64,000 nt of DNA from Desulfuromonas sp. (GCA_002869615.1 PKUH01000001.1:1-64000), one strand, 5' to 3'; counted from the stretch's first letter, positions 18,300 through 28,687 are shown. A program made the numbers and translations. The notes: a model not told the origin generated them from the sequence alone.

Positions 18300-20522
18300 A
18301 TGGCAAAAATTATCTGGTCAGAAATCGATGAAGCTCCGGCCTTGGCGACCTATGCTTTTCTGCCGGTTGTCCAGGCCTTCACCAGGGGGACTGGCATTGA
18401 AGTTGAAACCAAGGATATTTCCCTGTCGGGCCGCGTTATTGCAAACTTCCCGGACAAGTTGACTGATGAGCAGAAAATTCCAGACTATCTGTCAGAACTG
18501 GGCGACCTGGTCAAGAAGCCGGAAGCGAACGTGATCAAACTGCCGAACATTTCGGCCTCGATTCCCCAGCTCCAGGCATGCATCAAGGAACTGCAGGCAA
18601 AAGGTTACGATATTCCAAGCTATCCGGAAGAAGCCAACACTCCGGAAGAAAAAAAACTGCAGGAGCGTTTCGCCGCGGTTCTCGGTTCGGCCGTAAACCC
18701 GGTTCTGCGCGAAGGCAATTCCGATCGCCGTGCCGCCACCTCGGTCAAGAAGTTTGCCCAGAAAAACCCGCATCGCATGATGAAAGACTGGCCAGCGCCT
18801 GGCACTTCAAAGTGCCGCGTTGCACACATGGAGAGTGGCGACTTCTATGAAACCGAGAAATCGGTAACCATGGATGCTGCCGACACTGTTAAAATCCAGT
18901 TTGTCGATGAAGCCGGAAACGTAGATGTCAAGAAAGAAGTAGCGCTGCAGGCTGGCGAAGTCTTCGACAGCTCGGTCATGAAGGCTGCTGAACTCCAGGA
19001 TTTCTACGCCAAAACGGCACAAGAGGCAAAGGAGAAAGATGTTCTTCTGTCGCTCCACCTCAAAGCAACCATGATGAAGATCTCCGATCCGATTATGTTC
19101 GGTCACTGCGTCAAGGTATACTTCAAGGACGCCCTTGACAAACACGCAGCCACCCTTAAGGAAATTGGTGCCAACCCCAACTACGGTATGGGTGACATTC
19201 TCGCAAAACTTGAAAAGCTGCCGGCTGACAAAAAAGCTGAAATTGAAGCCGACATCAGTAAATGCTACGAATCCGGCCCCGCCCTGGCCATGGTCGACTC
19301 ACGCAAAAACATCACCAACCTGCACGTCCCGAACGACGTTATCGTCGATGCCTCGATGCCGAACGTAGTCCGAGACGGTGGCAAAATGTGGAACCTGCAA
19401 GACGAACTGCAGGACACTATCGCCATGGTCCCGGATCGCTGCTACGCCACCATGTACCGCGAGATCTGCGAAGATGCCAACAAGAACGGTCAGTTCGACC
19501 CGGCAACCATGGGCAGTGTTGCCAATGTTGGCCTGATGGCACAGAAAGCCGAGGAATACGGCTCTCACGACAAAACCTTCGAAGCTCCTGCCAACGGTAA
19601 GTTCCAGGTTGTGGCTTCCGACGGAACCGTGCTTATGGAACAACCGGTTTCACCAGGCGATATCTATCGTTCCAGCCAGGCAAAAGACATTCCGATCAAG
19701 GACTGGGTCAAGCTGGCAGTGAATCGTGCCAAAGATTCAGGAGAGCCGGCCATCTTCTGGCTCGACGAAAAACGCGGTCATGATGCCGAGATTATCAAGA
19801 AGGTCAACAAGTATCTGCCTGAACATGATACCACCGGGCTTGACATCCGGATCATGGCACCGGTCGATGCAATGAAGTTTTCTCTGGAGCGGGTTCGCAA
19901 GGGACTGAACACCATTTCAGTGACCGGTAACGTCCTCAGGGATTATCTGACTGACCTCTTCCCGATTCTTGAACTCGGAACCTCGGCTCGGATGCTTTCG
20001 ATTGTACCGTTGATCAACGGCGGCGGCCTGTTCGAGACCGGTGCCGGCGGTTCTGCTCCAAAACATGTCGAGCAATTACTCCGGGAAGGTCACATCCGCT
20101 GGGATTCCCTCGGTGAATATTGCGCGCTCGTTCCTTCCCTGGAGCAAGCGGCCAAAGCCGACAACAATCCGAAAGCAACGGTTCTCGCCGAAACGCTTGA
20201 TGAAGCGATCGGCCAGTACCTGGAAAACCAGAAGCTGCCGTCACGGAAAGTCAAGGAAATTGACAACCGCGGCAGCTCGTTCTGGCTCTCGGTCTACTGG
20301 GCCAAGGCTCTCGCCGCCCAAGACAAGGATTCTGAACTGAAAGCCCGCTTTGAGAAAGTTGCGGCCGACCTGACAGAAAATGCCGAAAAGATCGACCAGG
20401 AACTCATCGATTGCCAGGGTGAGCCGGTTGATGTCGGCGGTTACTTCCGTCCTGACCCGACCAAGGCGGCTGCCGCGATGCGCCCGAGCGCCACATATAA
20501 CGCCATAATTGATGCGATGTAA
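18300..20522 (+). CDS. icd: Isocitrate dehydrogenase (NADP+), monomeric type
   Basis: 740 residues, the size of the monomeric NADP-IDH family (about 80 kDa), which is unrelated in length to the 45-kDa dimeric enzymes. It oxidatively decarboxylates isocitrate to 2-oxoglutarate. The family opening ([20 protein letters not shown]) and conserved blocks such as [40 protein letters not shown]-like [12 protein letters not shown] and [15 protein letters not shown] are present. GGAGAGAAA precedes the ATG. Its product feeds the 2-oxoglutarate:ferredoxin oxidoreductase encoded 1.6 kb downstream. It has its own promoter, operator and terminator. Confidence 0.97.
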   Translation: MAKIIWSEIDEAPALATYAFLPVVQAFTRGTGIEVETKDISLSGRVIANFPDKLTDEQKIPDYLSELGDLVKKPEANVIKLPNISASIPQLQACIKELQAKGYDIPSYPEEANTPEEKKLQERFAAVLGSAVNPVLREGNSDRRAATSVKKFAQKNPHRMMKDWPAPGTSKCRVAHMESGDFYETEKSVTMDAADTVKIQFVDEAGNVDVKKEVALQAGEVFDSSVMKAAELQDFYAKTAQEAKEKDVLLSLHLKATMMKISDPIMFGHCVKVYFKDALDKHAATLKEIGANPNYGMGDILAKLEKLPADKKAEIEADISKCYESGPALAMVDSRKNITNLHVPNDVIVDASMPNVVRDGGKMWNLQDELQDTIAMVPDRCYATMYREICEDANKNGQFDPATMGSVANVGLMAQKAEEYGSHDKTFEAPANGKFQVVASDGTVLMEQPVSPGDIYRSSQAKDIPIKDWVKLAVNRAKDSGEPAIFWLDEKRGHDAEIIKKVNKYLPEHDTTGLDIRIMAPVDAMKFSLERVRKGLNTISVTGNVLRDYLTDLFPILELGTSARMLSIVPLINGGGLFETGAGGSAPKHVEQLLREGHIRWDSLGEYCALVPSLEQAAKADNNPKATVLAETLDEAIGQYLENQKLPSRKVKEIDNRGSSFWLSVYWAKALAAQDKDSELKARFEKVAADLTENAEKIDQELIDCQGEPVDVGGYFRPDPTKAAAAMRPSATYNAIIDAM

Positions 20523-20546
20523 TTGCTATTCAATTTAATTTGGTAC

Positions 20547-20580
20547 AAAAGGCCGGGGCAGTGTTGCTCCGGCCTTTTTA
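20547..20580 (+). terminator. Rho-independent terminator after icd
   Basis: Stem AAAAGGCCGG / CCGGCCTTTT around a GC-rich loop, running into a T tract, 25 bases after the icd stop. Confidence 0.9.
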
Positions 20581-20768
20581 TTTCCAGATCAGCGCAGCCG
20601 GACCACAAAGTCACGAGGCAGTGAAAACTGCCGACTAATCTTGTTCAATATCAGTTCATTTTTAAAGAAAAGAATTACCCGGACTGGCAATTTGGAACTC
20701 TCCGGATGTCGAGGCCCAATGAACAGATAATCGTGACCGAAAAACAGCCTTTAACATACAAAGTCCTC
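20581..20768. other. icd-mdh intergenic segment with a start-less open frame
   Basis: No recognised gene. On the minus strand a frame of 53 codons (20747 to 20589) reads like protein, for example HDYLFIGPRHPESS and SLPRDFVVRLR, but it has only a CTG near its upstream stop and no ribosome site. It may be a decayed gene end or chance. Confidence 0.3.
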
Positions 20769-20802
20769 TTGACAGCCATACCTTGTTTGTATACTGTATA
20801 CA
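20769..20802 (+). promoter_or_regulatory. mdh promoter with the same palindromic operator as icd
   Basis: TTGACA (20769-20774), 15 bases to TATACT (20790-20795), and the palindrome TGTATAC-T-GTATACA (20788-20802) over the -10. It shares CTTGACAGCC and TTTGTATACTGTATACA with the icd promoter at the same spacing. The leader to the mdh ATG is about 100 bases. Confidence 0.75.
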
Positions 20803-20816
20803 GCGTTCTTTTATGA

Positions 20817-21869
<1,053 letters not shown>

Positions 21870-21892
21870 ACCCGGGTTGTTATTTGCCATCT

Positions 21893-21926
21893 AAAGAAGG
21901 GCAATGGCAACATTGCCCTTCTTTTC
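21893..21926 (+). terminator. Rho-independent terminator after mdh
   Basis: Perfect 14-bp stem AAAGAAGGGCAATG / CATTGCCCTTCTTT with a GCAA tetraloop, 24 bases past the stop codon. Confidence 0.9.
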
Positions 21927-22012
21927 ATTCAGTTTCACCAAAAAATCGAGATTGGTCAGACCTTTTAATACCCTGTAATCAATAGACTTTTTTATCGGTT
22001 TTTTATTATCAC

Positions 22013-22064
22013 TATAATTGAATTTTCAGCGCACAAATCGCTGGTACATAACAGGCGATTGTGC
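22013..22064 (+). promoter_or_regulatory. Putative korDABC promoter region with inverted repeat
   Basis: A consensus -10 (TATAAT, 22013-22018) has only a poor -35, suggesting activator dependence. Just downstream an imperfect inverted repeat, GCACAAATCGC (22031-22041) and GCGATTGTGC (22055-22064), could be an operator or a leader hairpin; there is no T tract. The icd/mdh palindrome is absent here. Confidence 0.45.
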
Positions 22065-22126
22065 TAAGATTCCGCCGTTTATCAGCCGTCACAGACGGTA
22101 CCAAAAAGCAAAGGAGAGAGACGGTA

Positions 22127-22333
22127 ATGAGCAGTCCTAAGGGTGAAGTCGAAATCATTGATCAGTACTGTAAAGGCTGCAACATCTGTGTTGCATTCTG
22201 CCCGACCAATGTACTGGAGATGGACCTCTTTGTGGTCAAGGCCGCAAAGCCGGAAGCTTGCATTGCTTGCATGCAGTGCGAACTCCGTTGTCCGGATTTT
22301 GCAATCAAAGTTCACAAAATTGAAGATAAATAG
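22127..22333 (+). CDS. korD: 2-oxoglutarate:ferredoxin oxidoreductase, delta (ferredoxin-like) subunit
   Basis: 68 residues with two 4Fe-4S cluster motifs, CKGCNICVAFCP and CIACMQCELRCP, i.e. the separate delta subunit of four-subunit 2-oxoacid oxidoreductases. It relays electrons from the TPP/FeS core to ferredoxin. The ATG at 22127 has GGAGAGAG upstream. It is first of four tightly spaced genes (delta, alpha, beta, gamma), an order typical for KorDABC. Confidence 0.93.
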   Translation: MSSPKGEVEIIDQYCKGCNICVAFCPTNVLEMDLFVVKAAKPEACIACMQCELRCPDFAIKVHKIEDK

Positions 22334-22347
22334 AGGAGGAGCTCAAA

Positions 22348-23481
22348 GTGGCTAAGAAAGTTGCTCTGTTACAGGGGAACGAAGCTTGTGCGCAAGGTGC
22401 CGTTTACGCCGGCTGCACATTCTTCGGTGGTTACCCCATCACCCCTTCCACGGAAGTCGCCGAAGTTCTCTCGGGCGAACTGCCGAAGGTTGGAGGGAAA
22501 TTCATTCAGATGGAAGACGAAATTGCAGCCATGGCTTCGGTCATCGGCGCATCGCTAACCGGAGCCAAGGCGCTGACTGCGACTTCAGGTCCCGGCGTCT
22601 CCCTCAAGCAGGAACTGATCGGCTATGCCTGTATCGCCGAAACCCCCTGCGTTATCATTAACGTTATGCGTGGTGGTCCTTCGACCGGCATGCCGACCGG
22701 ACCGGGGCAGTCCGATGTCATGCAGGCCAAGTGGGGAACTCATGGCGACCATGCAGCCATCGCTCTGGTTCCGGCTTCCTGCCAGGAAATCTACACCGAG
22801 ACCATTCGTGCCTTCAATCTGGCCGAGAAGTATCGGATGCCGGTGCAGGTGCTCTATGATGAGATCGTCGGTCACATGCGTGAGCGGGTCGAGTTTGCCG
22901 AGCCCGGCGAACTGGAAGTTATCGATCGCGAAGCTCCGTCTGTATCACCGGAAGAATATAAACCGTACGATGATACCAAGGGCCAGGTACCACCACTGGC
23001 GGCTTTCGGATCCGGCTATAAATTTCATGTAACCGGCCTGAACAAGGCTGCCGATGGCTTTCCGACCACCAAGGCTGAACTGGTCGATGCCGAGGAACGG
23101 CGTCAGATCGACAAGGTTGATGACAACGTTGCCGATATCGAAAGCTACGAAACTTACATGACCGAAGACGCCGAAGTCATCATCTGGGCTTACGGTTCAA
23201 CTTCGCGAAGTGCCCGTTACGCTGTCAACGACTTGCGTGCGGCCGGCGTCAAGGCTGGCCTGTTCCGCCCGATCACTCTCTGGCCGTTTCCGGAAAAGCA
23301 GACTGCTGAACTGGCCAAACAGGCCAAAGCAATCATCGTCCCGGAAATGAATCTCGGCCAGATGATTTTTGAAGTTGAGCGAGTTGCTCAGGGCGCCTGT
23401 ACTATTGCCGGTGTCCATCGTGTCGACGGGGAGCCAATCAATCCTGGCCAGATCGCCGACAAGGTCAAGGAGGTACTGTAA
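22348..23481 (+). CDS. korA: 2-oxoglutarate:ferredoxin oxidoreductase, alpha subunit
   Basis: 377 residues of the pyruvate/2-oxoacid:ferredoxin oxidoreductase alpha family: GNEACAQGAVYAGCTFFGGY, PSTEVAE, EDEIAAMASVIGAS, ATSGPGVSLKQE and the MRGGPSTGMPTGPGQSDV block. GTG start after AGGAGGAGC. Together with the beta subunit it forms the coenzyme-A and TPP reaction centre that converts 2-oxoglutarate to succinyl-CoA with ferredoxin reduction. The 2-oxoglutarate assignment rests on the icd/mdh neighbourhood and the subunit pattern; a related branched-chain oxoacid enzyme cannot be strictly excluded. Confidence 0.92.
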   Translation: MAKKVALLQGNEACAQGAVYAGCTFFGGYPITPSTEVAEVLSGELPKVGGKFIQMEDEIAAMASVIGASLTGAKALTATSGPGVSLKQELIGYACIAETPCVIINVMRGGPSTGMPTGPGQSDVMQAKWGTHGDHAAIALVPASCQEIYTETIRAFNLAEKYRMPVQVLYDEIVGHMRERVEFAEPGELEVIDREAPSVSPEEYKPYDDTKGQVPPLAAFGSGYKFHVTGLNKAADGFPTTKAELVDAEERRQIDKVDDNVADIESYETYMTEDAEVIIWAYGSTSRSARYAVNDLRAAGVKAGLFRPITLWPFPEKQTAELAKQAKAIIVPEMNLGQMIFEVERVAQGACTIAGVHRVDGEPINPGQIADKVKEVL

Positions 23482-24296
23482 TGGCTTACGATTATGAATC
23501 TTCAATCCGCCCGGGCAAGCTACCGCATATCTGGTGCCCCGGATGCGGACACGGTATTGTCATGAAAGGCCTGATCCGGGCCATGGATACGTGCGAACTC
23601 GATCGTAAAAATACTGCGATCGTCTCCGGCATCGGTTGCGCCAGCCGCCTGCCGGGCTACCTCGACGCCTGCACGCTGCACACCGCCCATGGTCGTGCTG
23701 CAGCCTTTGCGACAGGCGTAAAAATGGCCAAACCTGACATGAACGTTATCGTTTGTGGCGGTGACGGTGATGGAACCGCTATCGGCGGCAACCATTTCAT
23801 TCACGCCTGCCGCCGTAATATTGATATGACCTATGTCATCATGAACAACTACATCTACGGCATGACCGGAGGTCAGTTTTCACCCTGCACGCCAACCGGT
23901 GACCTGGCGTCAACCACACCTTATGGCAACCCTGACCCTATTTTCGATATCAGCAAGCTGGCAATCGGTGCCGGTGCAACTTTTGTTGCCCGAACCACCG
24001 CTTTCCATGCAACCCAGATCGACAAGCTGATCGCCGAAGGGATCAAACACAAGGGAATGGCAGTGGTCGAAATCCTCGATGATTGCCCGACGACTTACGG
24101 TCGCCGCAACAAGTTCCGTTCGGTTGTCGAGATGATGGAACGTCTCAAGGAAATGGCCATCCCGGTTGCCGCAGCTGCCAAACTGCCGGCCGAAAAACTC
24201 GAAGGCAAGACCCTGACCGGCATTCTGCATCAGGAAGACAAGCCTGAGTACACCAAGATGTATCAGGAAGTCATTAACCGGGCGCAAGGCGCCTGA
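23481..24296 (+). CDS. korB: 2-oxoglutarate:ferredoxin oxidoreductase, beta (TPP-binding) subunit
   Basis: 271 residues. The TPP/Mg signature is clear: VCGGDGDGTAIGGNHFIHA, then NIDMTYVIMNNYIYGMTGGQ. N-terminal WCPGCGHG and SGIGCASR contain cysteines that bind the subunit's FeS cluster in this family. The ATG overlaps the korA stop (TAATG), which implies coupled translation in equal amounts. Confidence 0.94.
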   Translation: MAYDYESSIRPGKLPHIWCPGCGHGIVMKGLIRAMDTCELDRKNTAIVSGIGCASRLPGYLDACTLHTAHGRAAAFATGVKMAKPDMNVIVCGGDGDGTAIGGNHFIHACRRNIDMTYVIMNNYIYGMTGGQFSPCTPTGDLASTTPYGNPDPIFDISKLAIGAGATFVARTTAFHATQIDKLIAEGIKHKGMAVVEILDDCPTTYGRRNKFRSVVEMMERLKEMAIPVAAAAKLPAEKLEGKTLTGILHQEDKPEYTKMYQEVINRAQGA

Positions 24297-24317
24297 TCAC
24301 TCACTGAGGAGGAAAGA

Positions 24318-24866
24318 ATGGCTGAACGTTATGAAATCCGTTTCTCCGGTGCCGGTGGTCAGGGTCTGATCACTGCCGGAATCATCCTGGCTGAAGCGGC
24401 CACAATTATTGAAGGCAAGCACGCCGTCCAGTCCCAGAGCTACGGCCCCGAGGCCCGTGGCGGCGCATCAAAGTCGGAGGTTATCATTTCCGACGATCCG
24501 ATTGATTATCCGAAAGCAACCATCGTCGATGCCTGCCTGGCGATGACCCAGGAAGCAGCCGACAAGTATGCCAACGGCATCAAGGACGGCGGTGTTCTGC
24601 TGCTCGACGATGACTTCGTTCCGAATACGCCGGAAGGGAACTACAAGGTCATCCGCATTCCGATCATGCGCGCCGCCAAGGAAGAGATCGGCCGCGAAAT
24701 CGTTGCCAACGTCGTGGCGCTCGGCGCCATGATTGCTCTCACCGACATCGTATCCCGTGAAGCTGGCGAGAAGGCGGTTTTGGCAAAGGTTCCGGAAGCT
24801 TTCAAGGAACTGAACCAAAAGGCTTTCAGCCTCGGCTTTGACAAAGTCAAAGAAGCAATGAATTAA
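24318..24866 (+). CDS. korC: 2-oxoglutarate:ferredoxin oxidoreductase, gamma subunit
   Basis: 182 residues of the gamma family: RFSGAGGQGLITAGIILAEAA, SYGPEARGGASKSEVIIS, then DACLAMTQEAADKY. In the complex this subunit helps bind coenzyme A. AGGAGG lies just upstream of the ATG, 22 bases after korB; a strong terminator follows, closing the operon. Confidence 0.94.
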   Translation: MAERYEIRFSGAGGQGLITAGIILAEAATIIEGKHAVQSQSYGPEARGGASKSEVIISDDPIDYPKATIVDACLAMTQEAADKYANGIKDGGVLLLDDDFVPNTPEGNYKVIRIPIMRAAKEEIGREIVANVVALGAMIALTDIVSREAGEKAVLAKVPEAFKELNQKAFSLGFDKVKEAMN

Positions 24867-24887
24867 AATTTTCAGGAATCGTTCCAG

Positions 24888-24917
24888 GCCCGGCAGGCAA
24901 CTGCCGGGCTTTTTTTT
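24888..24917 (+). terminator. Rho-independent terminator of korDABC
   Basis: Perfect 9-bp stem GCCCGGCAG / CTGCCGGGC, GCAA tetraloop, eight T. Confidence 0.93.
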
Positions 24918-25017
24918 GGCAACAGATTCAAGACGAACAGGTTATGATGGAATAATGAAGCTTGCAATACGGCCAATTTCCATTAGCCTTACAGCTTAAC
25001 AATAGATGGAGGTTTCC

Positions 25018-25629
25018 ATGCCTTTCCCAAAACCTTTCTATCGCTGGCGCCCGCACCCCTGGCACGGTCTTGATGTCGGTCCTGACGCTCCGGAAGTGGT
25101 ACATGCCTACATTGAGATTACCCCTTTTGATAGGGTAAAATATGAAATCGACAAAGAGACCGGATATCTCAAAGTCGACCGACCGCACCGGGCCAGTTCG
25201 CAGCCGCCCAACCTCTACGGGTTCATTCCAAAAACCTTTTGTGGAAAGCGGGTTGCCGCCCTGTCCGACAAAACCGAAATTGCCGATGGCGACCCGTTAG
25301 ATATTTGTGTTCTCAGTGAACGCCCGGTCAGCCAGCCGGAAGTGTTCCTGAATGCCAAGGTGGTCGGCGGTCTGCAGATGATCGACAACGGTGAGGCCGA
25401 TGATAAAATCATTGCTGTTCTCGCCAACGACAATCTCTATGCCCACATCGAAGATGTCTCGGAACTTCCGGATATCTACGTTGAACGCCTTCGTCATTAC
25501 TTCAGTACCTACAAATTGGTACCCGGTGAAACGGCTCCCGTCGAAGTCTCGGAAGCTTACGGGGTTGGTCATGCCCTGAAGGTTATTACGGCGGCTATGG
25601 AAGATTACCAGGAGATGTACGGGGAATAG
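25018..25629 (+). CDS. ppa: Inorganic pyrophosphatase (family I)
   Basis: 203 residues. It hydrolyses PPi to phosphate in the cytoplasm. Family I features: [29 protein letters not shown] and the metal-binding signature [26 protein letters not shown] comes late. The N-terminus ([17 protein letters not shown]) and the 203-residue length resemble the longer versions found outside the E. coli type. The ATG at 25018 was preferred to that at 25006 because GGAGG sits five bases before it. Confidence 0.93.
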   Translation: MPFPKPFYRWRPHPWHGLDVGPDAPEVVHAYIEITPFDRVKYEIDKETGYLKVDRPHRASSQPPNLYGFIPKTFCGKRVAALSDKTEIADGDPLDICVLSERPVSQPEVFLNAKVVGGLQMIDNGEADDKIIAVLANDNLYAHIEDVSELPDIYVERLRHYFSTYKLVPGETAPVEVSEAYGVGHALKVITAAMEDYQEMYGE

Positions 25630-25654
25630 AGGTGTAAACCTGAAAGAAGATATT

Positions 25655-26518
25655 CTACTCGTTAAAGCGGAATGTCCGCTCCAGTTTTCCGGCAACAAGC
25701 GAACAACTCCAGGTTAAGAAAAAATAGAGCGCCGCGACGGTCAACCAGATTTCAAATGTCAGGTAGGTTGACGCCATCAACTCCATCCCCTGGAATGTCA
25801 ATTCCTGGATCGAAATGACCGAAACAATCGACGAATCCTTGATGGTCGAAATGAACTGGCCAGCCAGAGGCGGAATCATTCGCTGGAATGCCTGCGGCAG
25901 AATAACCGTGCGCAATAGCTGCCAGCGTCTCATGCCGAGTGCCATACCGGCTTGCCACTGCCCGGATTCGAGTGACTCAATGCCGGCACGGACAATTTCC
26001 GCGAGATAAGCCCCTTCAAAGAGAGCCAGGGTAACAATTGCGGCAATAAACGATTCAAGATAAGCAACCGGAGCAAAAAACAACTCAACAATGCTTCGGA
26101 ACGATTCAGGAGCACTGGCAACAGCGTCGGCGATACCGGTTTTTGGTAAAATCTGATCGCTGACAAAATAATAAAAAAGCAGGATCAGAACCAGCGGCGG
26201 CAGATTGCGCAACAGGCCGACATAAAAAGTCCCGGTCAGACGATTAAATAGATGCGAACTGACCCGCAACAACCCGACTATCAACGCGAGCGGCATCGCC
26301 AGAATCAATGCCCAGATACTCAGCTTGATCGTCATGAAGAGGCCCTGTATCAGGAAATTGGCGACCCAGCCTCTTTCCGGATCGTAACGCACAAGATACT
26401 GCGGGATCGCCGCCCAGTTCCATTGATAGGAGAGACCGATCTCGACACGGTAGAGAAACCACCCGACAGCGACCAGAACCAAAGCCAATAGAGCCGTATC
26501 AAGACGCCGCCAGCCCAT
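25655..26518 (-). CDS. Polar amino-acid ABC transporter permease (HisM/GlnP type)
   Basis: About 287 residues with a His/Glu/Gln/Arg/opine permease TM domain: LIVGLLRVSS, LRNLPPLVLILLFYY and the EAA-type coupling loop EIVRAGIESLESGQWQAGMA with PQAFQRMIPPL after it. The start at 26518 has GGGGGAGG ten bases upstream; a TTG 24 bases further up is the alternative. It is the last of three minus-strand genes (permease, binding protein, permease). No ATPase gene is visible in the window, so the importer must borrow one encoded elsewhere. Confidence 0.9.
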   Translation of the reverse strand: MGWRRLDTALLALVLVAVGWFLYRVEIGLSYQWNWAAIPQYLVRYDPERGWVANFLIQGLFMTIKLSIWALILAMPLALIVGLLRVSSHLFNRLTGTFYVGLLRNLPPLVLILLFYYFVSDQILPKTGIADAVASAPESFRSIVELFFAPVAYLESFIAAIVTLALFEGAYLAEIVRAGIESLESGQWQAGMALGMRRWQLLRTVILPQAFQRMIPPLAGQFISTIKDSSIVSVISIQELTFQGMELMASTYLTFEIWLTVAALYFFLTWSCSLVAGKLERTFRFNE

Positions 26519-26544
26519 TCTGAACAAACCTCCCCCGTTCAATC

Positions 26545-27369
26545 CTATTCTACCAACCCTTTCCAGTCGTTAGTTGTAAACCAATAACGATAGCGTTGCT
26601 GCAGCCAGCCATTGGCGTCATTGACCAGGATCCAGTTATTGAGAAAATTAAGAAAATCAACATCGCCTTTGCGGATAGCGAACCCGATCGGTTCCCTGGT
26701 GAAGGTTTCTCCCTTTAAAGGAAGATATATTTTTCCGGCATACTTGATTACCTGGAATTCAGGGAATGGCTGGGAAGCCACCAGGGCATCGGCGCGATTA
26801 TTCAGAATTTCCTGCAAAGCCTGTCCTTCATCGTCAAACAGCCGCAGTTCGGCTTTCGGCAGATATTTTTTGGCGGCCATGGCCGCGGTCGTACCGATCC
26901 GGGCAACAATCGTTGTTTTGCTGTTATTAAAATCCGCCAGTGCGGTCCGTCCCGCAGCTCGTTTGTTGCTTGCCAGTATCGACATTCCGCTGTATTCATA
27001 GGGCCGGGTAAAATTAACCTTAAGGTTACGTTGCGCAGTGATCCCCATACCACCAATGATAATGTCAAACTTGCCGGTCAGAAGAGCCGGGATAATTCCG
27101 GACCATTTTGTTGGAATAAATTCAACTGCAACATTCATATCTTCAGCCAATTTACGGGCGACCTCGATTTCATAACCGACAAATTCGCCGGACTTGTCCT
27201 TCATCGCCCAGGGGACAAAAGTTGAAAACCCGACCCGCAAACGATTTTTCTGCAGAACCTGCTCAAGGGTACTCTGTTTCGCAAGATCGAGTCGAACGTT
27301 ATCGGCCATTGCTGGCAAAGGCCAAACAATCAGTGACAGAACTATCAGCAACAACAGAGAATGCTTCAT
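26545..27369 (-). CDS. Periplasmic amino-acid-binding protein (SBP_bac_3)
   Basis: 274 residues with a signal peptide ending LPAMA. The extracellular solute-binding family 3 pattern is clear: LRVGFSTFVPWAMKDKSGEF, GYEIEVARKLAEDM, PALLTGKFDIIIGGMGIT and the hinge segment GTTAAMAAKKYLP. It delivers a polar amino acid to the flanking permeases. AGGAGG precedes the ATG. The gene is sandwiched between two permease genes, giving a heterodimeric membrane channel (inference). Confidence 0.93.
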   Translation of the reverse strand: MKHSLLLLIVLSLIVWPLPAMADNVRLDLAKQSTLEQVLQKNRLRVGFSTFVPWAMKDKSGEFVGYEIEVARKLAEDMNVAVEFIPTKWSGIIPALLTGKFDIIIGGMGITAQRNLKVNFTRPYEYSGMSILASNKRAAGRTALADFNNSKTTIVARIGTTAAMAAKKYLPKAELRLFDDEGQALQEILNNRADALVASQPFPEFQVIKYAGKIYLPLKGETFTREPIGFAIRKGDVDFLNFLNNWILVNDANGWLQQRYRYWFTTNDWKGLVE

Positions 27370-27393
27370 AGTAATAATCCTCCTCGCATAGTT

Positions 27394-28185
27394 TCAGGAT
27401 TTTTGATCAACCAGACTCCACTCAAGCAACCTGACCAGACCCGACATGGAGAGCGTCAACAAGAGATATACAAGAGCAACAGAAATCCATATTTCAAAGG
27501 TCAGAAAAGTTTCGGCAACGATCTGCTGCCCCTGCATGGTCAGGTCATAGATGGCAATTGTCGAAACAAGCGCCGAATCCTTAACCAGCGATATCGATTG
27601 ACTGGTCAACGGTGGTATGACCTTGCTGATCGCCTGGGGCAATATAATATAACGGTAACAATGTCGCGGACTCATTCCAAGAGCGCGGGCCGCATCCCAT
27701 TGACCGCGGGGGATCGCCAGGATACCGGCCCGGATGATCTCGGCAGCATAAGCTCCTTCAAAGAGACTCAATGCCAGAATCGCCGAGGCAAAACGACCGA
27801 TTCCACAAACTGGAGCCAGGACAAAATAAACGACAAAAACCTGTACCAGGAGAGGCGTATTACGGATAGTTTCAAGATATCCGTATCCGATCAGACTCCC
27901 GACAAGGCTTCCGGAGAGGCGCAACAGGGCCGTTACGCCGCCGATAACCAGAGAAAAAACAAGAGATATCAGAACGATTTGAATAGTAACATTGAGCCCC
28001 TGCAGCAAGGGTCCAGGAGCAAAGCCACCGTCAAGTGGTTGGTAAAAAAACTTCACGACCCGGAACCACTGCCAGTTATAGCCAAGATTCTCGGCACCGC
28101 TATAAAAACCACTACCAAGTAAAACCAGTAAAATAAAGAAAGATATGATCTGAATCAGGTTGGCTGGTCGCAAGAATAATTGCAT
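27394..28185 (-). CDS. Polar amino-acid ABC transporter permease (first gene of operon)
   Basis: About 263 residues of the same permease family: LVIGGVTALLRLSG, LETIRNTPLLVQVFVVYF, coupling loop EIIRAGILAIPRGQWDAARA and PQAISKVIPPLT. It has more N-terminal sequence before the core than the second permease. Neither the ATG at 28185 nor the TTG at 28215 has a good ribosome site, so the start is uncertain. It is divergent from the TrmO gene, with the promoter probably in the 28216-28282 gap. Confidence 0.9.
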   Translation of the reverse strand: MQLFLRPANLIQIISFFILLVLLGSGFYSGAENLGYNWQWFRVVKFFYQPLDGGFAPGPLLQGLNVTIQIVLISLVFSLVIGGVTALLRLSGSLVGSLIGYGYLETIRNTPLLVQVFVVYFVLAPVCGIGRFASAILALSLFEGAYAAEIIRAGILAIPRGQWDAARALGMSPRHCYRYIILPQAISKVIPPLTSQSISLVKDSALVSTIAIYDLTMQGQQIVAETFLTFEIWISVALVYLLLTLSMSGLVRLLEWSLVDQKS

Positions 28186-28282
28186 AGCATCATTTAAAGT
28201 CTGTTTGCGTATCAAATTGATTTAGACGATAATAACACGAATATATTATAGTTTTGATCTTCAACTCGGGATTTTTAAACAA

Positions 28283-28687
28283 ATGAGCCTGACTGACACT
28301 TTTACGCTACAAAAAATCGGGCATGTTCGAACACCATTCCAGGCAATGCAGGAGTGTCCACGTAACACAGATCCGGATGGTCCGGTCTGCCGGCTTGAAC
28401 TCGATCCGCAATTCACGGACGGACTTTATGGTCTCTCCCCGGGTGACCGGATACTGGTCCTCTACTGGCTTGACCGGGCGACCGTTACCGGGATGCAGCG
28501 CCCTTCTCGCAAGACCGGTGAAATCAAAGGGATTTTTGCATTGCGTACACCGCACAGACCGAACCCGATCGGTACTGCCGAAATTATCATTGAAAAGATC
28601 AGCGACAATGAAATTGTGACCAGAGGGCTCGACTGCCTTGACATGACACCCCTGCTCGACATCAAACCGGTCATGAAAAATAAATGA
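28283..28687 (+). CDS. trmO: TrmO/TsaA-family tRNA (N6-threonylcarbamoyladenosine37-N6)-methyltransferase, short form
   Basis: 134 residues, a single TrmO (UPF0066/YaeB) beta-barrel domain: IGHVRTPF near the start, ILVLYWLDRA, and the signature ALRTPHRPNPIG followed by GLDCLDMTPLLDIKP. Known E. coli TrmO methylates t6A37 of tRNA-Thr with S-adenosylmethionine; that enzyme has an extra C-terminal domain absent here, so the substrate may differ. It lies alone between the divergent ABC operon and the carbonic anhydrase gene. Confidence 0.85.
   Translation: MSLTDTFTLQKIGHVRTPFQAMQECPRNTDPDGPVCRLELDPQFTDGLYGLSPGDRILVLYWLDRATVTGMQRPSRKTGEIKGIFALRTPHRPNPIGTAEIIIEKISDNEIVTRGLDCLDMTPLLDIKPVMKNK

Noticed and set aside
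27361-28122. Plus-strand frame of 253 codons opposite the ABC permease
   Set aside because: Gln/Asn/Lys-rich shadow of hydrophobic codons; the permease on the minus strand is clear.
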